Made by a program: the position numbers and the translations under genes. Positions 25,676 through 39,271 of a stretch of 64,000 nt of DNA are shown here, piece after piece. The notes beneath the pieces are model-generated. The model was given only the letters and a program-made list of their open reading frames with translations. It did no database searches and was not told where the DNA came from. This DNA comes from Stratiolaelaps scimitus (Eukaryota; Arthropoda; Arachnida; Mesostigmata; Laelapidae). Location: positions 2,232,001 through 2,296,000 of the forward strand of contig JABWDB010000015.1 of NCBI GenBank assembly GCA_019614645.1. The letters are read 5' to 3'. Each line of letters begins with the position of its first letter. Within the stretch, counting starts at the first letter, position 1.

Positions 25676-26285
25676 CTGCGGTGGTATATAACGTACATTG
25701 TGGGCGCTTTTATTCATTACGATCGTCAATGTATCAATTTCTATACACAATCACTTCGTCCATTCTCTGATACCGTGGCCCCGGCCGCGTTGGATAATGA
25801 ATGGGCGTATGTGCAGACACCCATCATGATGGTGCTCCGGGGGCCAGCTGCTGCCGGATCGCCAGCAGCCACCGTTAGACGTTCAGCGATTGTGCACTAA
25901 TCATATTGTTCTATCACGGAACGGGGTTTAATCAACTGAGCTGTATTGTTGATTCGACCGCACTGGTATCCGCCCATCTGGGCTTTTTCGTACAGTCGAG
26001 CAAAGCGACTTCCGATCGGACCGCGCCGGGCAGATCGGGCAGAGCTCGCTGCCCAGGACACACAGCGACCTTGCTTCCACAAAAACGATTTGCCCACCGA
26101 CCGCCGCGTGAGACGGTGTCTGACAATATGGACTGAAGACTTCTCTATCTCTTAGCCGTCCACTTCTATCCCTGTAGCAAACATCGCCTCACGACGATGG
26201 GCAGCTGATCGTCCAATCTTGAACGGTAAATACAACAATGACATGGGATGCAGAAAATGGAAAATCGAATTCCTCTAATGTATAC

Positions 26286-26317
<32 letters not shown>

Positions 26318-29274
26318 AATATATAGCATGATCAGCACCATTGAACAACGTCGCTGGGTCACCTTGTTAATAGTCCGAGGTATGGACACAATCGTTGATA
26401 ACAACTGTTCTATCTCCTGATGTATCTCCTGGTTCATCTACATATCTACCTCTGATATCTCTCACCATCTACCATACATCTGTATTGGTGTGTCTCGTTG
26501 CTAGAAAGCCATTTCATAGTGATTGCCGTTCTCAACAGTGTGTTTGCATTAACTAGGCTGCACTGCAGCTCATATAGACTGTGTTAATATGCATAGTAAC
26601 CAGAGGACACCGATACAGCGTTCCCGCCGATGGTCTGTCACCTCCCGAAGCATCGTAATCGTCTCTGCCACCTGCGGAATCCTGCCTCGATATTCCTACT
26701 AAGGTCACGACTCATGGACGTAAAAACCTGCTCCATTTATGGAGTCGTCGAGGCGCGAACAGCATCGGTGACAGTTGCTCCTCTCAATATGCTGTATGCC
26801 AAATTTGTTGACCGTTCGATTCGAACTGAAAGTGCCAGCAACAGCGTCAATCTTGCAACTGCGCTTATAATACAAAGCGCGCCATTCTGGTTGATCAAAT
26901 AAACCTATTTATGGTTTGGGCGGTTTGTAAATACCAGCTGCGTAATATGTTGTCGCTTTGCAGTCAATGGGAACGGAGCCCGCCGGCTCTTGTTTCTAAT
27001 TGTCAACTCGCTTCCGACGGCTCCGATCCGAATTCGACTCAATCGAATCGTGCGTTCGTCCAGAGGGGCCTTTGATGCTGAATCATATCGGTGAACTGTG
27101 GTCGGTGAGGGTTGACGGTTGGCAATCTACGATTGCGCTCGAGTACCGTCTGTCGCATCTCCCCTTGCCGACCCGAAGGGAGGCGACGCTTTACGAGGTA
27201 AATCGTGGTGATTTGCCCGCGCTCCGCGACGCTGGGCTTGGTATCATAGAATTTTTGTTGCTAGGGCCGTAGACGGCGTTGACTGTTCAGTGCCGGCGGC
27301 GACGAGGCAAGTCGCGTTCGGCGGCGAATCAAACGCCACCCCTTCATCTTCTTTGCTAGCAGAGGTAAGAGCGCACCCAACTAACGGATGCAGAAGCACC
27401 ACGACGATATCCGCCCAAGATAGCGTCCATTATATAATTTGTCCAATTTAGGCGATCAAGTCAAGGGGCCGACTCAACTCTGAAGGGAAAAATGCCTTCT
27501 CCGATGATCCGTAGGACCTTCTAGTCGGATCGCAACAATGGTCTCTCAAACGTCAGACGGCTGTCTGAATCAAAGGTTGACATCCTCATTGGGCGTAAAG
27601 AAACGACAAAAAATACGCTTATCTCTCTCTCTCCCTCTCTTTCTCTCTCTGTGTGTCTCAAAAATAGGCTCCTCAAATGCGTCCGGAATGACCGAATCAT
27701 TGTCAGTACAGTCATCGTCAGGCATCACAACAGCCGCTATCGAGTAGCGTCCGCCCGAGGTATAGATCTATCAACGTGCCGGCAAATTGTTCCTCTCACA
27801 CGTGATCACCACGTTCAGCTAACTTTCAGCGGTTTGGTTTCTCGTCGGTAGCGTTCCAAGCACAGCAAGCTATAATACTATGATACTAATTTTGATTAAC
27901 ATTTGTAGCATGATATTTCCAATATGTCAATAAATGGTAGTACGTTTGCACAAACTAGCAAGCAAAGGCACAATCTAGGCAAACCAGGCAAACAGCATCC
28001 TCGCGTGAAAATCCTCGCCGCCACAGTTTCGCGGCTAGCCAGAGGAGAACATTGAGCCGGCCAGTTTCCCCGTGAAGCCATATCGGAGCTGGGCTGGATC
28101 GAGTCAGACCGCCGTCACCAGCGGCCTTTTGCCATCTTTCGATCTGCTGATGTTGACCCGAGACAGCACAGATCGATCCGAGCAGGTGCTCGCTGTTCCG
28201 CCCAGGACTGCGCTGCTGCCAGTATGGGCCGTCACTGGCACAGATGTCTCGGCACTCGTAGTGCTGTCCGGAGCGTAAACAACAACAGCGGCAGCATCTT
28301 CAGCAGAAGAAGATCCCTATGGTAGCAGAAGTTATAAGAGCAAAACCCGAGGCGACCAGCCACCCTATGCGATAAACGAAAGAATCCTTTATAAAGAAGA
28401 AATGCAGCTCTGCGCCGGCCCATCAATGAATCGATCGCTCAATCGACCCCTTGAACGCCGGGCTGGTCGACCGATTCGCCGTGACGTGTGGGACTGTTCG
28501 CCTGACATCTGTCGATTATTTTTTTGTGAAAAAAAACGCGCGCCAGCTGCCGTAACGGTGCTGGTTTGACGCAGCGAAAACAGTAGTTTGCGGAATTGGA
28601 GGGAGGTGATCTGGTACTGATGAGATGCAATGTAATGTAGCTCACGGTGACATTGAATTCGGTGACAGACTCGCCGTTCGTTTATCTTGTAATCGAAAAC
28701 AAACGCATGACATATAATGTGTATAGATCTTCCCGGGCCACGACGAGGTAAATATTGCAGCAGGGGGTTATTGCATGTCCGTCTAATTCTAGAAAGAACT
28801 CCGCATAGAAATCGTCCAATTATATCCACATATATATATATATACATCGCCCCCGTTAGTCAGTTTGTCTGAACTAAAACGAGCAGCATCTTTGACGACA
28901 GCGCATACTGCAGCACAAACGAAGCCGATCGTGCGCGAAGCATGATACCCCATATTTCCCTTCGTATTTCGTCACCTGTTGTTTGAACCTCTCCCTCGCT
29001 CTCTCTCTCCTCTCTCTGCAACGTGCCTCTGTGATCCACGCTGTCAAAAGCTGCCGTGCGTTACGTGTTTGTCGTCGTGAAATTGCGGGTGAAATTTGTC
29101 AACATCTCGCGGTCTGGACTCAAGGGAGCGACCGGAATTGCTTCACAGCTGTCTCGATTGTTGACAATGAAAAACACCGTTCGATTTCACGTTGTTCGCG
29201 AATTCAACGCGAATCTCATCAAAGACACTGTATTGTTCGTATGGGGAACTTTTTTACCCGGCTCGGTCTGGCTT

Positions 29275-29345
29275 CGTGGGATGACTCGGGCGAACCTGCC
29301 TTGCCACGCCTGGGACTTGAACCGGTCGACGTCTAGCCATTTAAT
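29275..29345 (-). repeat. Partial tRNA-like sequence (B-box)
   Basis: The minus strand carries GACCGGTTCAAGTCCCAGG (about 29308-29326), a good B-box, preceded by TGGCTAGACGTC. No complete A-box or acceptor stem is visible. Possible SINE fragment. Confidence 0.3.
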
Positions 29346-30079
29346 TACGAGTATAGATTTCAATTTGTGACGAGTGTTCACATTACTCGAATATAGATGC
29401 AAAGTGCCCCAGTATCACTGGAATAGAATTGCCGACGCTGCAACCCTTTAACCGGGTGCTATTGACAACGGCAGGTTATCAACAATCAGGAGCCGCCCTC
29501 TCATTATAATCGTGATTATTATTATTATACTTATAGTTATTATATTGTTATTATTATTATTATTATTATCACCATCACCCTAGACCGTTCAAACACCCAT
29601 CTCTGTTGATCACGAGACAATGTCCACTACAGCAGCTGCCAGCCCCACCAGCCATTTACCCAAATGGGCAACACTTGGGGGACGTTTGTCGCCGAGAAGC
29701 AGGACACGAGCTAAATGTACGTCTCAATTTGACTTCTGTTATTCGCGCGACCTTTCCAATGAGCGTTCCGTTTACCAACGATTGTTGACCGAAGACTTTT
29801 ACGCGTTCATCAGCGCATGAACACGGCGAGACACACACATGCACACATAAACAAAGAAAGCCGTTTAGCAGGACGTGGATACATCAGACTGACATGTTAT
29901 CCATTGAGGCAGCCGGAATTGGTAGCGGCTCGTACATTGAAATGGCTATGGGCGCAACGAGACGCTTTTTGGCGCTTGCCGTTCGTGTGTCTGTGTGCGT
30001 GTTTCTGCTCACAGCTGAAATGGTGTCTCCCAGAAGAAGAAAAACGATCGTCAAGGAAACCGTTATTCGTTAACCCGGC

Positions 30080-30125
30080 CTAGTATAGCATTTGCAGGTT
30101 CGAGCCCCATGAGAGAATTGAGATA
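30080..30125 (+). repeat. Isolated B-box-like motif
   Basis: TTGCAGGTTCGAGCCCC at about 30092-30108 looks like a tRNA T-arm, but no A-box is found at the right distance upstream. It may be a SINE remnant. Confidence 0.2.
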
Positions 30126-31610
30126 TTGTACACGCAGATTGAACGAAAGATTTCACGGGGGCGAATCTATAGCAGAGCGAGGATAGCGTGAATCCGCAAT
30201 TCACGATTGCTACCAGCGATGGGTGGCAGCATTTCGTTGTGGACCGTCACGCCACAGTTGCAGACCGTGCAGAGGGTTGATGGATCGTCGCAGCGGGCCG
30301 GCGGACCTCGTCCATATGTGTCCGCATTTGCTGCGGACGGTGGTCGTGAACAATTTTTGATGGCATGGTGTACTTTTTGACCGGATAGCGAATAGCACGA
30401 GGTGGACACAGAGGTGCAAATGCCGAGAGAGAGAGAGAGAGACAGAGAAATCATAGAGAAATTGTGAAATGCTCGATTTTTTTTGTTGTGTATTCACGGT
30501 TCGGTGGTCGTGCATGTCGGCGCCCGCTTTGTTCGATGCAGCAACGCTCGTGTGCATTCAATGTTCGATAGGTTGCAGTGAGCACCTACGCTACGCTGCT
30601 GTCTACCGTGCCGCTGGACATTTTCAAGATCATCTTGCCATGGGTGCTTGTACAATCTTCGGCTGACACGTCAGTCATCACGCGTTAGCTGGTGAAAGGC
30701 CCATTGACATCGGAAACCTTAGGCTTTCAGAACGTTGACAATCATTAAGAATGAGAGCTGAGTGTAACCTATCGCAATAAACGACGCAGTATACGGCGCA
30801 GTGTTCTTGCTCTAGTGATGTTAAAATTGCAAGAGAACAAGGGTCACTGGCGGTGGCGGGGTGAGGAAGGTGAATTTAATTGTGGCCGCTGTATCTAGAA
30901 TACGACATGATGAAGACCTATAGTATAACGTCCGCCAACTTCGCTGACGTCTGCGCTGCCAGTGGGAGATAGGTCATGCGAAGCCGCTGGTGCGTCGCTC
31001 GAGCGACGGCTACCGTCAACGTTAGCCGCGTCGTGAGACTCGCCCACGCGGTACAAAGTAAGCAAGCAAGCAATCGTTTGAAAATTGAGAGAAAAGAGAA
31101 AAAAGAGCTCTCAACGATGAACAGGACGACGTGAGGTCAGATCGAAAGCGGTGCTATCTCTGGTTCTTCGGCGTTTGTATAATAAGATGCTTTACACGAG
31201 CGTGCACACGGCAACTTCGCCAGCTCTCTCCCTCTCTCTCCGGGGAAATGTCGTGTATAGCGTTTATCGCTGGTGAGGTGTGGTTGCATCGTGAGGTGAT
31301 AGTGACCTGACCTATAATATATCCATGAAAATAGTTCTATTAGTCTCATGTCATTTCGAAAAGCTGAGAAGAACAACTGCATTGTACAGCGCTGTTCGCT
31401 TTCTTATCTATAATATATCGAAGATAGCTGAACGTTCATTATTGCTTGCGCGCCACTACAGCTGAGAGCGTTGTGTCGATAAATAGCTACTGTCGTGTTG
31501 CATTTATGTTCGTAGTCGTCTCGCCGACAAACAAACGTCGAGAAGACTGACGTGAATGAAACTATGATTTCAAAGGAATATAAACATCTTAGATGGGCAG
31601 CCAATACTAA

Positions 31611-31872
31611 AAAAATGTTTTTCGAGCTGACCCTCAGCTGTTCCCCTTTTTTCTGACAGGCCTCAGCTCTTAACCTCATAGGTATTACTATGAGGACCTG
31701 TCGGGGCCACCTTTGCTTATTCTCTGCCGTACCTGACAAGAATCCTCAGATAAAGAAAGATGATAAAGAACTCCAAAGATTCTCTGCGTCTGACAGGATT
31801 TGAACCCAACACACACGTGTCCCTCCGGTGTAGTAGTCTAAGACGCTCACCACTAGACCATCCAGGGGACAA
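31611..31872 (-). mobile_element. Full-length tRNA-derived SINE with 10-bp target-site duplication
   Basis: Read on the minus strand, the element begins with a tRNA-like head. It has an A-box-like TGGTCTAGTGGTGAGCG and a B-box-like GGGTTCAAATCC (plus coordinates about 31793-31870). A ~150-bp body follows, ending in GCTCGAAAAACA and a short A/T tail. Identical CCAATACTAA copies flank it at 31601-31610 and 31873-31882, as expected of LINE-machinery insertion. The body is shared with 40459-40617. It carries an internal Pol III promoter and no protein. Confidence 0.8.
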
Positions 31873-32561
31873 CCAATACTAATATATATATATATATATA
31901 TATAGAGGCGAAATTATTTCAGAGATCGGATTTGTCTACATCCACCGTCCATCACCCGAACAAATCTCGCTGACCGCTCCGCGTCCAGTTTCATTATTTG
32001 GCAGACTACCAATCAACGACAAGTGTTGTCGCATCGACCTGCACAGTCCGGTGTAACGGCGCGATGCTCGCCCCAAATGGTCGTGTGGTCAGCGTCCCCG
32101 ACGCGCAGTCAGCTGCAACGGCCTATCATCTTTCCCAGCGGACATAGAAGTTTCATCCGCGGCCGGGGTGTGGGAGTAGGCGTATTTTCGATGTCCGTGT
32201 TAACGCAGTCTAGTATGTATGCCAGCCGTGCATTCTGCTGGTGGTGACAGGCTCAGCGATAAGCAGGGATCTCTGTCAGCGTCGCGTATCGCGTTAAACT
32301 GTACCTGTGTATGAACTTGTGGGTGTGTGTTGAACAGTGGCTGGCTTGCCAGCAGCTTGAGCTGCACGAATGAGGGGCGAAATCGCTCTTATCATTAGCA
32401 GTGTGATTAATTTCACTGGAACAAATGCGCCTCGACAAGGAACACCGGGTAGAAAGCCATTTAACTAATATTAACAGGAGTCGCAATTAATAATTAATAA
32501 TCTTGATGACAATTAATAATCGCTACTTATAATGAAAACGAACAGTAATTTAGATTTGTAG

Positions 32562-32562
<1 letters not shown>

Positions 32563-32606
<44 letters not shown>
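32563..32606. repeat. (TA)n microsatellite
   Basis: A 44-bp uninterrupted TA tract, the longest perfect one in the window. An AT-rich patch precedes it (about 32460-32562). Confidence 0.95.
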
Positions 32607-32609
<3 letters not shown>

Positions 32610-32951
32610 CTCCGAATGCTATTTCCGTTAGCAATCCCCAATTGGCGCTCGACAGAAGCCGCCGCCGTCGCCGCAACACGATAGCGTTGGGGCTCCCGGT
32701 ATATAGCTCTTGTATACTCGATTCACTGTCGCAGTCAAGCAGCAAATATATACTCCGCGCACCGCGCTCCCCGCACAGAAAAAAACAACGAGGAACAGCT
32801 ACCTGCAATGTTACAGCAGCGGGTACATACCAACCGGAAACTTAAAGGCATCCGGCCGATTGCGAGGTTCGATGGCGAACGTAGTTGAACTGCATTTGCC
32901 AACAAATGAATGAATGCCTACAACAACAGCAACAGCAACAACAGCTTTGTC

Positions 32952-32987
32952 CATCCTGCTTTGTCCGTGACAGGACAAAGCAGGATG
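32952..32987. repeat. Perfect 15-bp inverted repeat (hairpin)
   Basis: CATCCTGCTTTGTCC (32952-32966) and its exact reverse complement (32973-32987) flank a 6-nt loop. It follows a (CAA)n/(CAG)n run. No T-run or gene end suggests a terminator role. Confidence 0.85.
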
Positions 32988-32999
32988 TCCTATAACACA

Positions 33000-35900
33000 T
33001 TCGCCCCTTTTGTATTATATATAACAGCCTTTCGCTGAAGGCTCGGCTCCGGTGCGTTGCGTGTTCACCGCAGCGCAGCGGCGATTCCAGCACTCGTCAA
33101 CAAGTGATAGCGAGCAGTCTGACGGACTGGCGGCTCTCCACAATGAAACAGGATGGATGGGGCAAGGCCCAACCATGGGGAACCGCCCTCACACCGATAC
33201 ACGGGCGATACACGCATAGGCTCTCTCTCTCTCTGTCGGGTACTTTCTCTCTCACGCGCGCCGATAGGACAATAAATTGTAGTACGCACTGTTACCGAGA
33301 CAACGGAAGAAACGACTAGGCCTTTCCTAAAGGCCCACCGAGGAAGCGCGCGAGAGAGGGAGAGATAGAGAAGAGGGGGACGCGCATATCTGAACCCATG
33401 GGAACCAAGGCACGAAGGCCACACTTGTCCTGACGCCCGCACCGGCAACAGGTGGCTTCTGATTCCGTTTGGTGACGTGATCGGAGCCGGCTATCTCATC
33501 CGGCCAGTCCACCAGTTCATGCTATAACTATTCGAACAACTACTACTGGCATTAAGCACGGCTTGACCGATCCCGCCGGATCAGTCACTAGACGATACAT
33601 ATGTTCGTGAGCAACAGTCGCTGCTGAATGAGCGCCTAGCATCCAGCCAGACGCTTCTCCCTCGATGTGACTCTGGTGGTGGTGATGGTGGTCAGCTTGT
33701 TCGAAGCTTACGCGCTCATTGGCCTTTCAGCCAGCCATTTCGCTGCCGTTAGTGCCTCTTCGATGTTAGCGAGCGTATCGGCGTCGGCGGCTGCCGTTAC
33801 CTCTCTGCTGGCGGGGCAGGAGCAGATCGAATGAAGAGTCAGGAGTCGTCGGGCGGCTGAATCGTCCGTCATCAGCAGCAGCAGCCCCAAAGGCAGTTAT
33901 CATTATTGGGCATTCGAGCGAGGTTCGGGCATCGATTCGTCACGGACGAGTCACGAACGGCGTCGCGACAACGTGCGTGAATGCCTCTGACTAGACGGTC
34001 TGAGCCACTCAGGCAGGCTTAGTTCGGCCGGGCCGCTCTGGCTCGGCTGATGCTCGCCGTCAACCACCTGTGCACGGCCTGAGACCAACCGATCGAACTA
34101 TCGCGGCGATTTCTCCGGCGGGAACGGCCGGACGCCATTTCGATCCACTGCGTATAGCGACCCGCGCCGCCGGAGGACCACGGCAGCCATAAAATCAAAG
34201 GTGGCTAGCTAGCCAGCCGCGAGTGAGAGACTGGTATTGGCCTGATAGTGAGATCTATTATATTTCTTGGCGTGTTGTTGCGGCGGCTGCTGCTGCGGCG
34301 GCCACTCCTGCGGTCGCTGTTAAGGGCTTTAGAACCTGTGGATCGTTGGTGGTTGTTGCTCGCTGGTGATTGTTGCTGTGTTAAGCAATGGGGGACCGAG
34401 GGGTTGAGAATGAGTAGCCGTAATCTCACTGTATGCCGTCGAGTCAGCAGCTTATTGCCGGCACCAGCCCCCTCGCCGTATACTTCACGGTTGGTTTGCG
34501 GGTGGGTGAAGAAGAACGAGTCGTAGACAGCGTTTGACCTCGGCGTCCTGCTTGTAAGCGGGGACTTCATGCCAACGTGAGGTGTGCGAACGCCGACACA
34601 GATTTGTCTGACTGGTAGCTGAGCATAATTTAGTTCACTTACCACTCGATTGGGCTGATTCTAAAGAAAGAGCGAACTGGTAGAGTACCCTGGAGATTTC
34701 CCTTCGAGAGGAATCTGCAGTCTGCTTTCATCGTACAATACTAACTGTGACAAATTATTGCCACGGGCAATAATCCGTTCACTTCCTGATTCGGTGGGCG
34801 TCACACAGTACACAGTAGTATTCACAACTTAGAATGCCCACTGCCCCATAGGCCCCATGTTCGAGTTGTTCAGGCATACGCGGGTTGTACCCGTTCGCCC
34901 GTGGGTAAAGCCCATTCTCTTCATACAAACAAAGCATGATGGTTTAATAGCGGAAGCTGCGCGAATTAGATCAACTTCTCAAATCGCCTCAACTCAGCTC
35001 GGCTCCACGCGTACTGGACCGCCCGCTGCGCCGATCCGCATGCGAGTCCATGCGTTGGCCACTTCGACGCAGCTGCAGCACACTTTTGACCGAACAGTTG
35101 GAACTAGTCGACTACCATCAGCGCCGTTTGAATATTGGCGATGTCCAACATCCGCTACGGATACACCCTTTACTATTCTGTCTTCCGAGCTATCCATAGA
35201 TAAGAGCAAGTGTCGCACTTGTACAACGCATGCTTCCATCGTTGCCTCGCACACTACTACATGCGTTAGCATATGCCATGTATGAATTTCTCGTAGTAGC
35301 CCATGGAAATGGTGGGTGAGGGTGGGGGGGTGGGGGGCGATGGTGATAGATATCCTCTCTCAAAGAACAGATCTGTATGCAGAGTGGTCGTGCTTTTTCA
35401 AAGTCACTTTTCGCTGTGCCACCGGAGGAGGCAGGGGCAGGCACGTTTGTGATTTTCAGCTCCGGACAGACGACGGCGATCCTATTGGAATAATAGAAAA
35501 CAGAATCCCAAGCATTTGCATTCAACGGCGGGAGATTTACGAGGATCCTCCTGTTCGCAACGGTCCCCGCCCTCCCGGGGGACATCCCACGGTAAGGGAG
35601 GTCAAACACAACTTGTCGTTGGATACTGTCGGCCTATCGGGACACGATGTAAATGGGTCGGACGCGATGGTATTCTACTTCCCCGGCGAAGGAGACGGCC
35701 TGATCCGACTTTTACGCTTGCCTCCGCTTCGTAGAGCCTTCCGACGCTGGCGTCATACGTAATTTTGCTAAATAAATCATTTTGATAGAATGCTCGCCGA
35801 GTTCGTTCCGCGCCGTGTCGTGTCCTAACCCGAGACGAAGTCGCGAGCTTGGTGTCGTGGGAGATTCTGACGCTCGGCTGCGGCTGTAGCCTCCGCAGCC

Positions 35901-36240
35901 GCTGCAGCTACAGCTTTGTAAATACATCTTCACACGTATGGCGTAAGAAAAACGCACTTTTTTCTTGTCGCAGGCGACTTCATTCGTCGACTCATATTCG
36001 TAGATTCGCGCAACCCAAGTCTGTGAGTGTGTGTGTATGTGTGTGTGTATATACATTGTGCATAACTACTAATACACAATAGCGAATGTTAAATAGTTGA
36101 ATTTATCATCACTCACCCTCATGGGTGCATAATACATCCTTAAACAAGCTATCACCGTGTTACCAGCGTCATATGTGATCACCGCGCGCTTGTCTCACGA
36201 CCTGCACCGGCGGGCAGCCCCAGGGGAGTGGGGTATTAGT
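33000..36240. other. No gene recognised
   Basis: Contains (CT)n runs near 33221-33250, (GGT)n near 33671-33690, CTG triplets near 34278-34320 and a (TG)n run near 36023-36049. A 148-codon frame at 35316-35762 shows no recognisable domain. Confidence 0.45.
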
Positions 36241-36740
36241 TAGCCCCATGAGGCGACTGCGTCGAAATTGTCAAAACGACTTAGGAGAAAGTTCAACTGC
36301 TACAGCCAGTTGCTTAATATTGTCACAATATCAACCGGTCGTCGTGTACTCGTAGAGAACACTACACAGCCATTGTTCCAGCAGTTGTTGGAGTCGACTG
36401 GCCGTGCCAATTACACGCTCCTGTTGAAAATGACGCTGGTAAGTTCCGTCTCCACCGATATCAGCTCTGTTCGGCTTCTGTCAGACATCAAACCGCGACT
36501 GTGTGCTGCAGTATATGAGTGTGTAGATGTTTTCAAACTAATCTTCGAATAAGCGATCTCCTATCTGTCCGCGCCTAACATCTCGATCGACAAATCGCCC
36601 TGCCCCCATCCACGGCAATGTCAGCAACGACTGCCAACTGAGACAATGATATTTTCATAGTTGACCAGGCTGAATTTCTTTGGCACGACCACCGTCCAGC
36701 TCCCAATCCAGTGAACGGTAGTACCTTGATTATATTGCAG

Positions 36741-37064
36741 CACAACGCAAACTCGTCGTATCGAAGATTGTTTGTTAGTTGTTTCTGCCAACAGATGTCC
36801 ACGAAAGGCGAAATGGTTCAACAGCCATATTTAATTCTGCGGTTAAATACACCTTCTGCGACGCTCTCGCAACCGAGAACGCCTCCCGTCTCACACATGA
36901 TCAATGATCTGGCCTGCGGCATGCGGGTGAAACTGTGCCGTACACTGGGTCAGACAGGTAGACCGTCATGGTTGTCGATGCTGCCAAGCGATGTACTGCC
37001 AGCCGTCGTTAACACCAGTGACACTACGACAGCGATACCAGTGACACTCGACTGGCTCGTCTGA
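36741..37064 (+). CDS. Candidate exon (with 36261-36438), unrecognised
   Basis: An upstream open segment ends at a consensus donor (CTG|gtaagt at 36439). The next open segment starts after a good acceptor (tattgcag at 36733-36740) in the same phase and stays open to a TGA at 37062. The joined peptide would include LLNIVTISTGRRVLVENTT, LLLKMTLHNANSSYRR and MINDLACGMRVKLCRTLGQT. The first part has helical-repeat-like spacing. No family is recognised and chance is possible. Confidence 0.18.
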   Translation, partial: HNANSSYRRLFVSCFCQQMSTKGEMVQQPYLILRLNTPSATLSQPRTPPVSHMINDLACGMRVKLCRTLGQTGRPSWLSMLPSDVLPAVVNTSDTTTAIPVTLDWLV

Positions 37065-37936
37065 AGCATCCCACACACGGACACAAACAAACGAAGTCAC
37101 TGATGTGCCGTCAAGATCGTTAGCCGTGCGCGAGACTCAGCCTCTCATCCGCCCTCGGCTACAACCTCCGGCGGATCAGTGTCGCGAAGCTAGACAGCGA
37201 TAGGCCTGTCATTCTCGACTAGCTCAGCAAAGCTATGACAAAAACATCAGCCACAACAAACAAAAAAATAGGCGCCTTTTGTGATGTCTATCTATATAAA
37301 GAGCTATTATACGTGCACGTGCTGCCTGCATATGTTGGACAATACAGCCGGCGATTAATATGCTCAGTAGATACTCCCCGCCCGGCCGCTTCTCTCAAGA
37401 CTTTATTCTCGCTTACACTGCCTCGCCTCCCCAACCTCCATAGGGGTCATATCGCGCAAGCGGAACAACAAGACGCACCATCCAGTGCTGGGGAATAGAG
37501 AAATTCGAGGAACGCGAAACAGGGGCTTCCCAGGGTCTTCAAATCTCCACTCAGCGCTGTGTTGTTTTCCCCCGATATGTGTCTCGTGGAAACCTTCGCC
37601 CATCGATCAATTGTTCCCGGGGAGTCTATCCCTTGTTATATTTACAGCTTTATTAGCCTTCATCGTTGCACAGGGCAGCGTCACCAGCAGACCGGCGCCG
37701 ATTGCCAGCTCTCACTAGGCTACCATTGCCACGGATATTTCTGCCTTTATATTCATTCTGGCCATGGAGGTGTTGTTATTTGTTGGCCATGACAACTACT
37801 TCTACTGTCGCCCGCATCGTTATGAAACAGTCACCATCCACAGGTAGAGATCGTCGTAAACATCCGAGTAGCCGTCCCTTATTATAATAATAATAATAGT
37901 AGTGACCATTATTATTATTATTATCCTATTACCTTC

Positions 37937-38022
37937 CTCCTAAGGGTTCTGGTCGAGTCTCGCTGGTCGCGGACAACAAAATCAAAGCAACGTCTCAAGC
38001 GACTAAGACCACTCTACCGTGA
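37937..38022 (-). repeat. tRNA-like SINE head followed by (ATA)n tail
   Basis: On the minus strand, GGTAGAGTGGTCTTAGTCGC resembles the D-arm of a long-variable-arm tRNA, followed by AGACTCGACCAGAACCC as a degenerate T-arm. Downstream the same strand runs into (ATA/ATT)n at 37886-37925, which could be a SINE tail. No clear target-site duplication. Confidence 0.35.
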
Positions 38023-38782
38023 AGACTGGACGTTTAACTGCACGATTCCATTCGTGCATGGACAGTGCTGCTCTCACCAAAGTGAAGCCTCGGTCGGACC
38101 GATCTTTTCACTGCGGTAGCTGCCGTTGCTGCAGGGTGGCTGCTGCTGCTGCTGCTGCCGACGGTGGGTCGATCCTGATCTGCATTAAAATTCACTTAAC
38201 TGCTTCGTCATCATCGTCATTGTAGTCCTCGCTGTCTTCTTTATTTACATTGTTACAATTTCCTCTGTGTTAGAGCAGGCCACCTCTGACCGTGCGCTGT
38301 CCGATTCGTTGGACCGCCATAGCCCTCCCATTCTGCGGTGCTCTCTGCGGCGGCTGTGCCTGTCTGGTGTGGTTTTTCTCGCCGTGAGTCCACCTTCTTC
38401 GTTCAATCAACAATGGACACAGAATGGTCCGTGGCAAGACGGGGAACAAGCGCGAGCGCCAGCTACCGTCAACGTCGAAGTGATTTTCAGGGCCCATCGA
38501 CTTGACCATATAGAACTCTGTGGATGAACCACAACCGCAACAACAACAACAGCAATAAAAAGAAACCACAATAACCACTACAGAACACTACAACAACAAC
38601 TATAGCAACAATGACGATGACGGCGACAACAAGCGCCGCTACCAACAACCAGACGCACGCGGACGAAGTGGAGTCCAACAAACAAGCTGTTGCATACTGA
38701 ACCTCGAGCGCATGCCGGGCATATGTACATACGTAACTGCTCGTGGCTTGCTGTCGTTTGCTCAACGGGGCTGCGTAAGCAC

Positions 38783-38817
<35 letters not shown>

Positions 38818-39271
38818 CGCAGGTCCAGACCGAGCCCTGACGAGTCGTTCGTTCCTGTTCACCTCATCTTTGCTAATTTCACTACGTGAACGTATCGGTA
38901 GCCGGTAGCCACTACTCGAGACGGCACAGACAAGGGAGGGACATTGGAGGAGGAAGAGCGAGACATAGTTGCCGGCAACAGGCTCAGCTCTTCATCGAAC
39001 TCGCTGACGGAAGACGCTCGCTGATAGAAGAATGCTTCTTCAACCTGTTCTCCAGCGACGCCGCGATGTCTGCATGTGTAAGCGACTCAATGCATGAGCG
39101 ACAATGGCGTTCGACTATTCTTTCTGTGGGCGATGCGGTTTTCGGTTGAGCGATTTTGGCCGGCGGTCCGGAGAACGGCGGAGAGGAGGTGATAGCGTGG
39201 GGGTGACGGCTGAAGGTTTTATTGCTGTGCGCATATAGGCTGACGTGCATAAGCAGACACAAGTCGACCTA

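Larger units (their letters stand above)
25676..31600. other. No gene recognised
   Basis: Mixed sequence with TA tracts at 26280-26317 and 28829-28845, (CT)n runs near 27622-27650 and 28990-29017, an (ATT)n stretch at about 29515-29571, and isolated tRNA-like motifs listed separately. Open frames are short and unremarkable. Confidence 0.5.

Noticed and set aside
35316..35762. 148-codon plus-strand open frame
   Set aside because: No recognisable domain, no splice context, and codon use no better than overlapping frames on the other strand.
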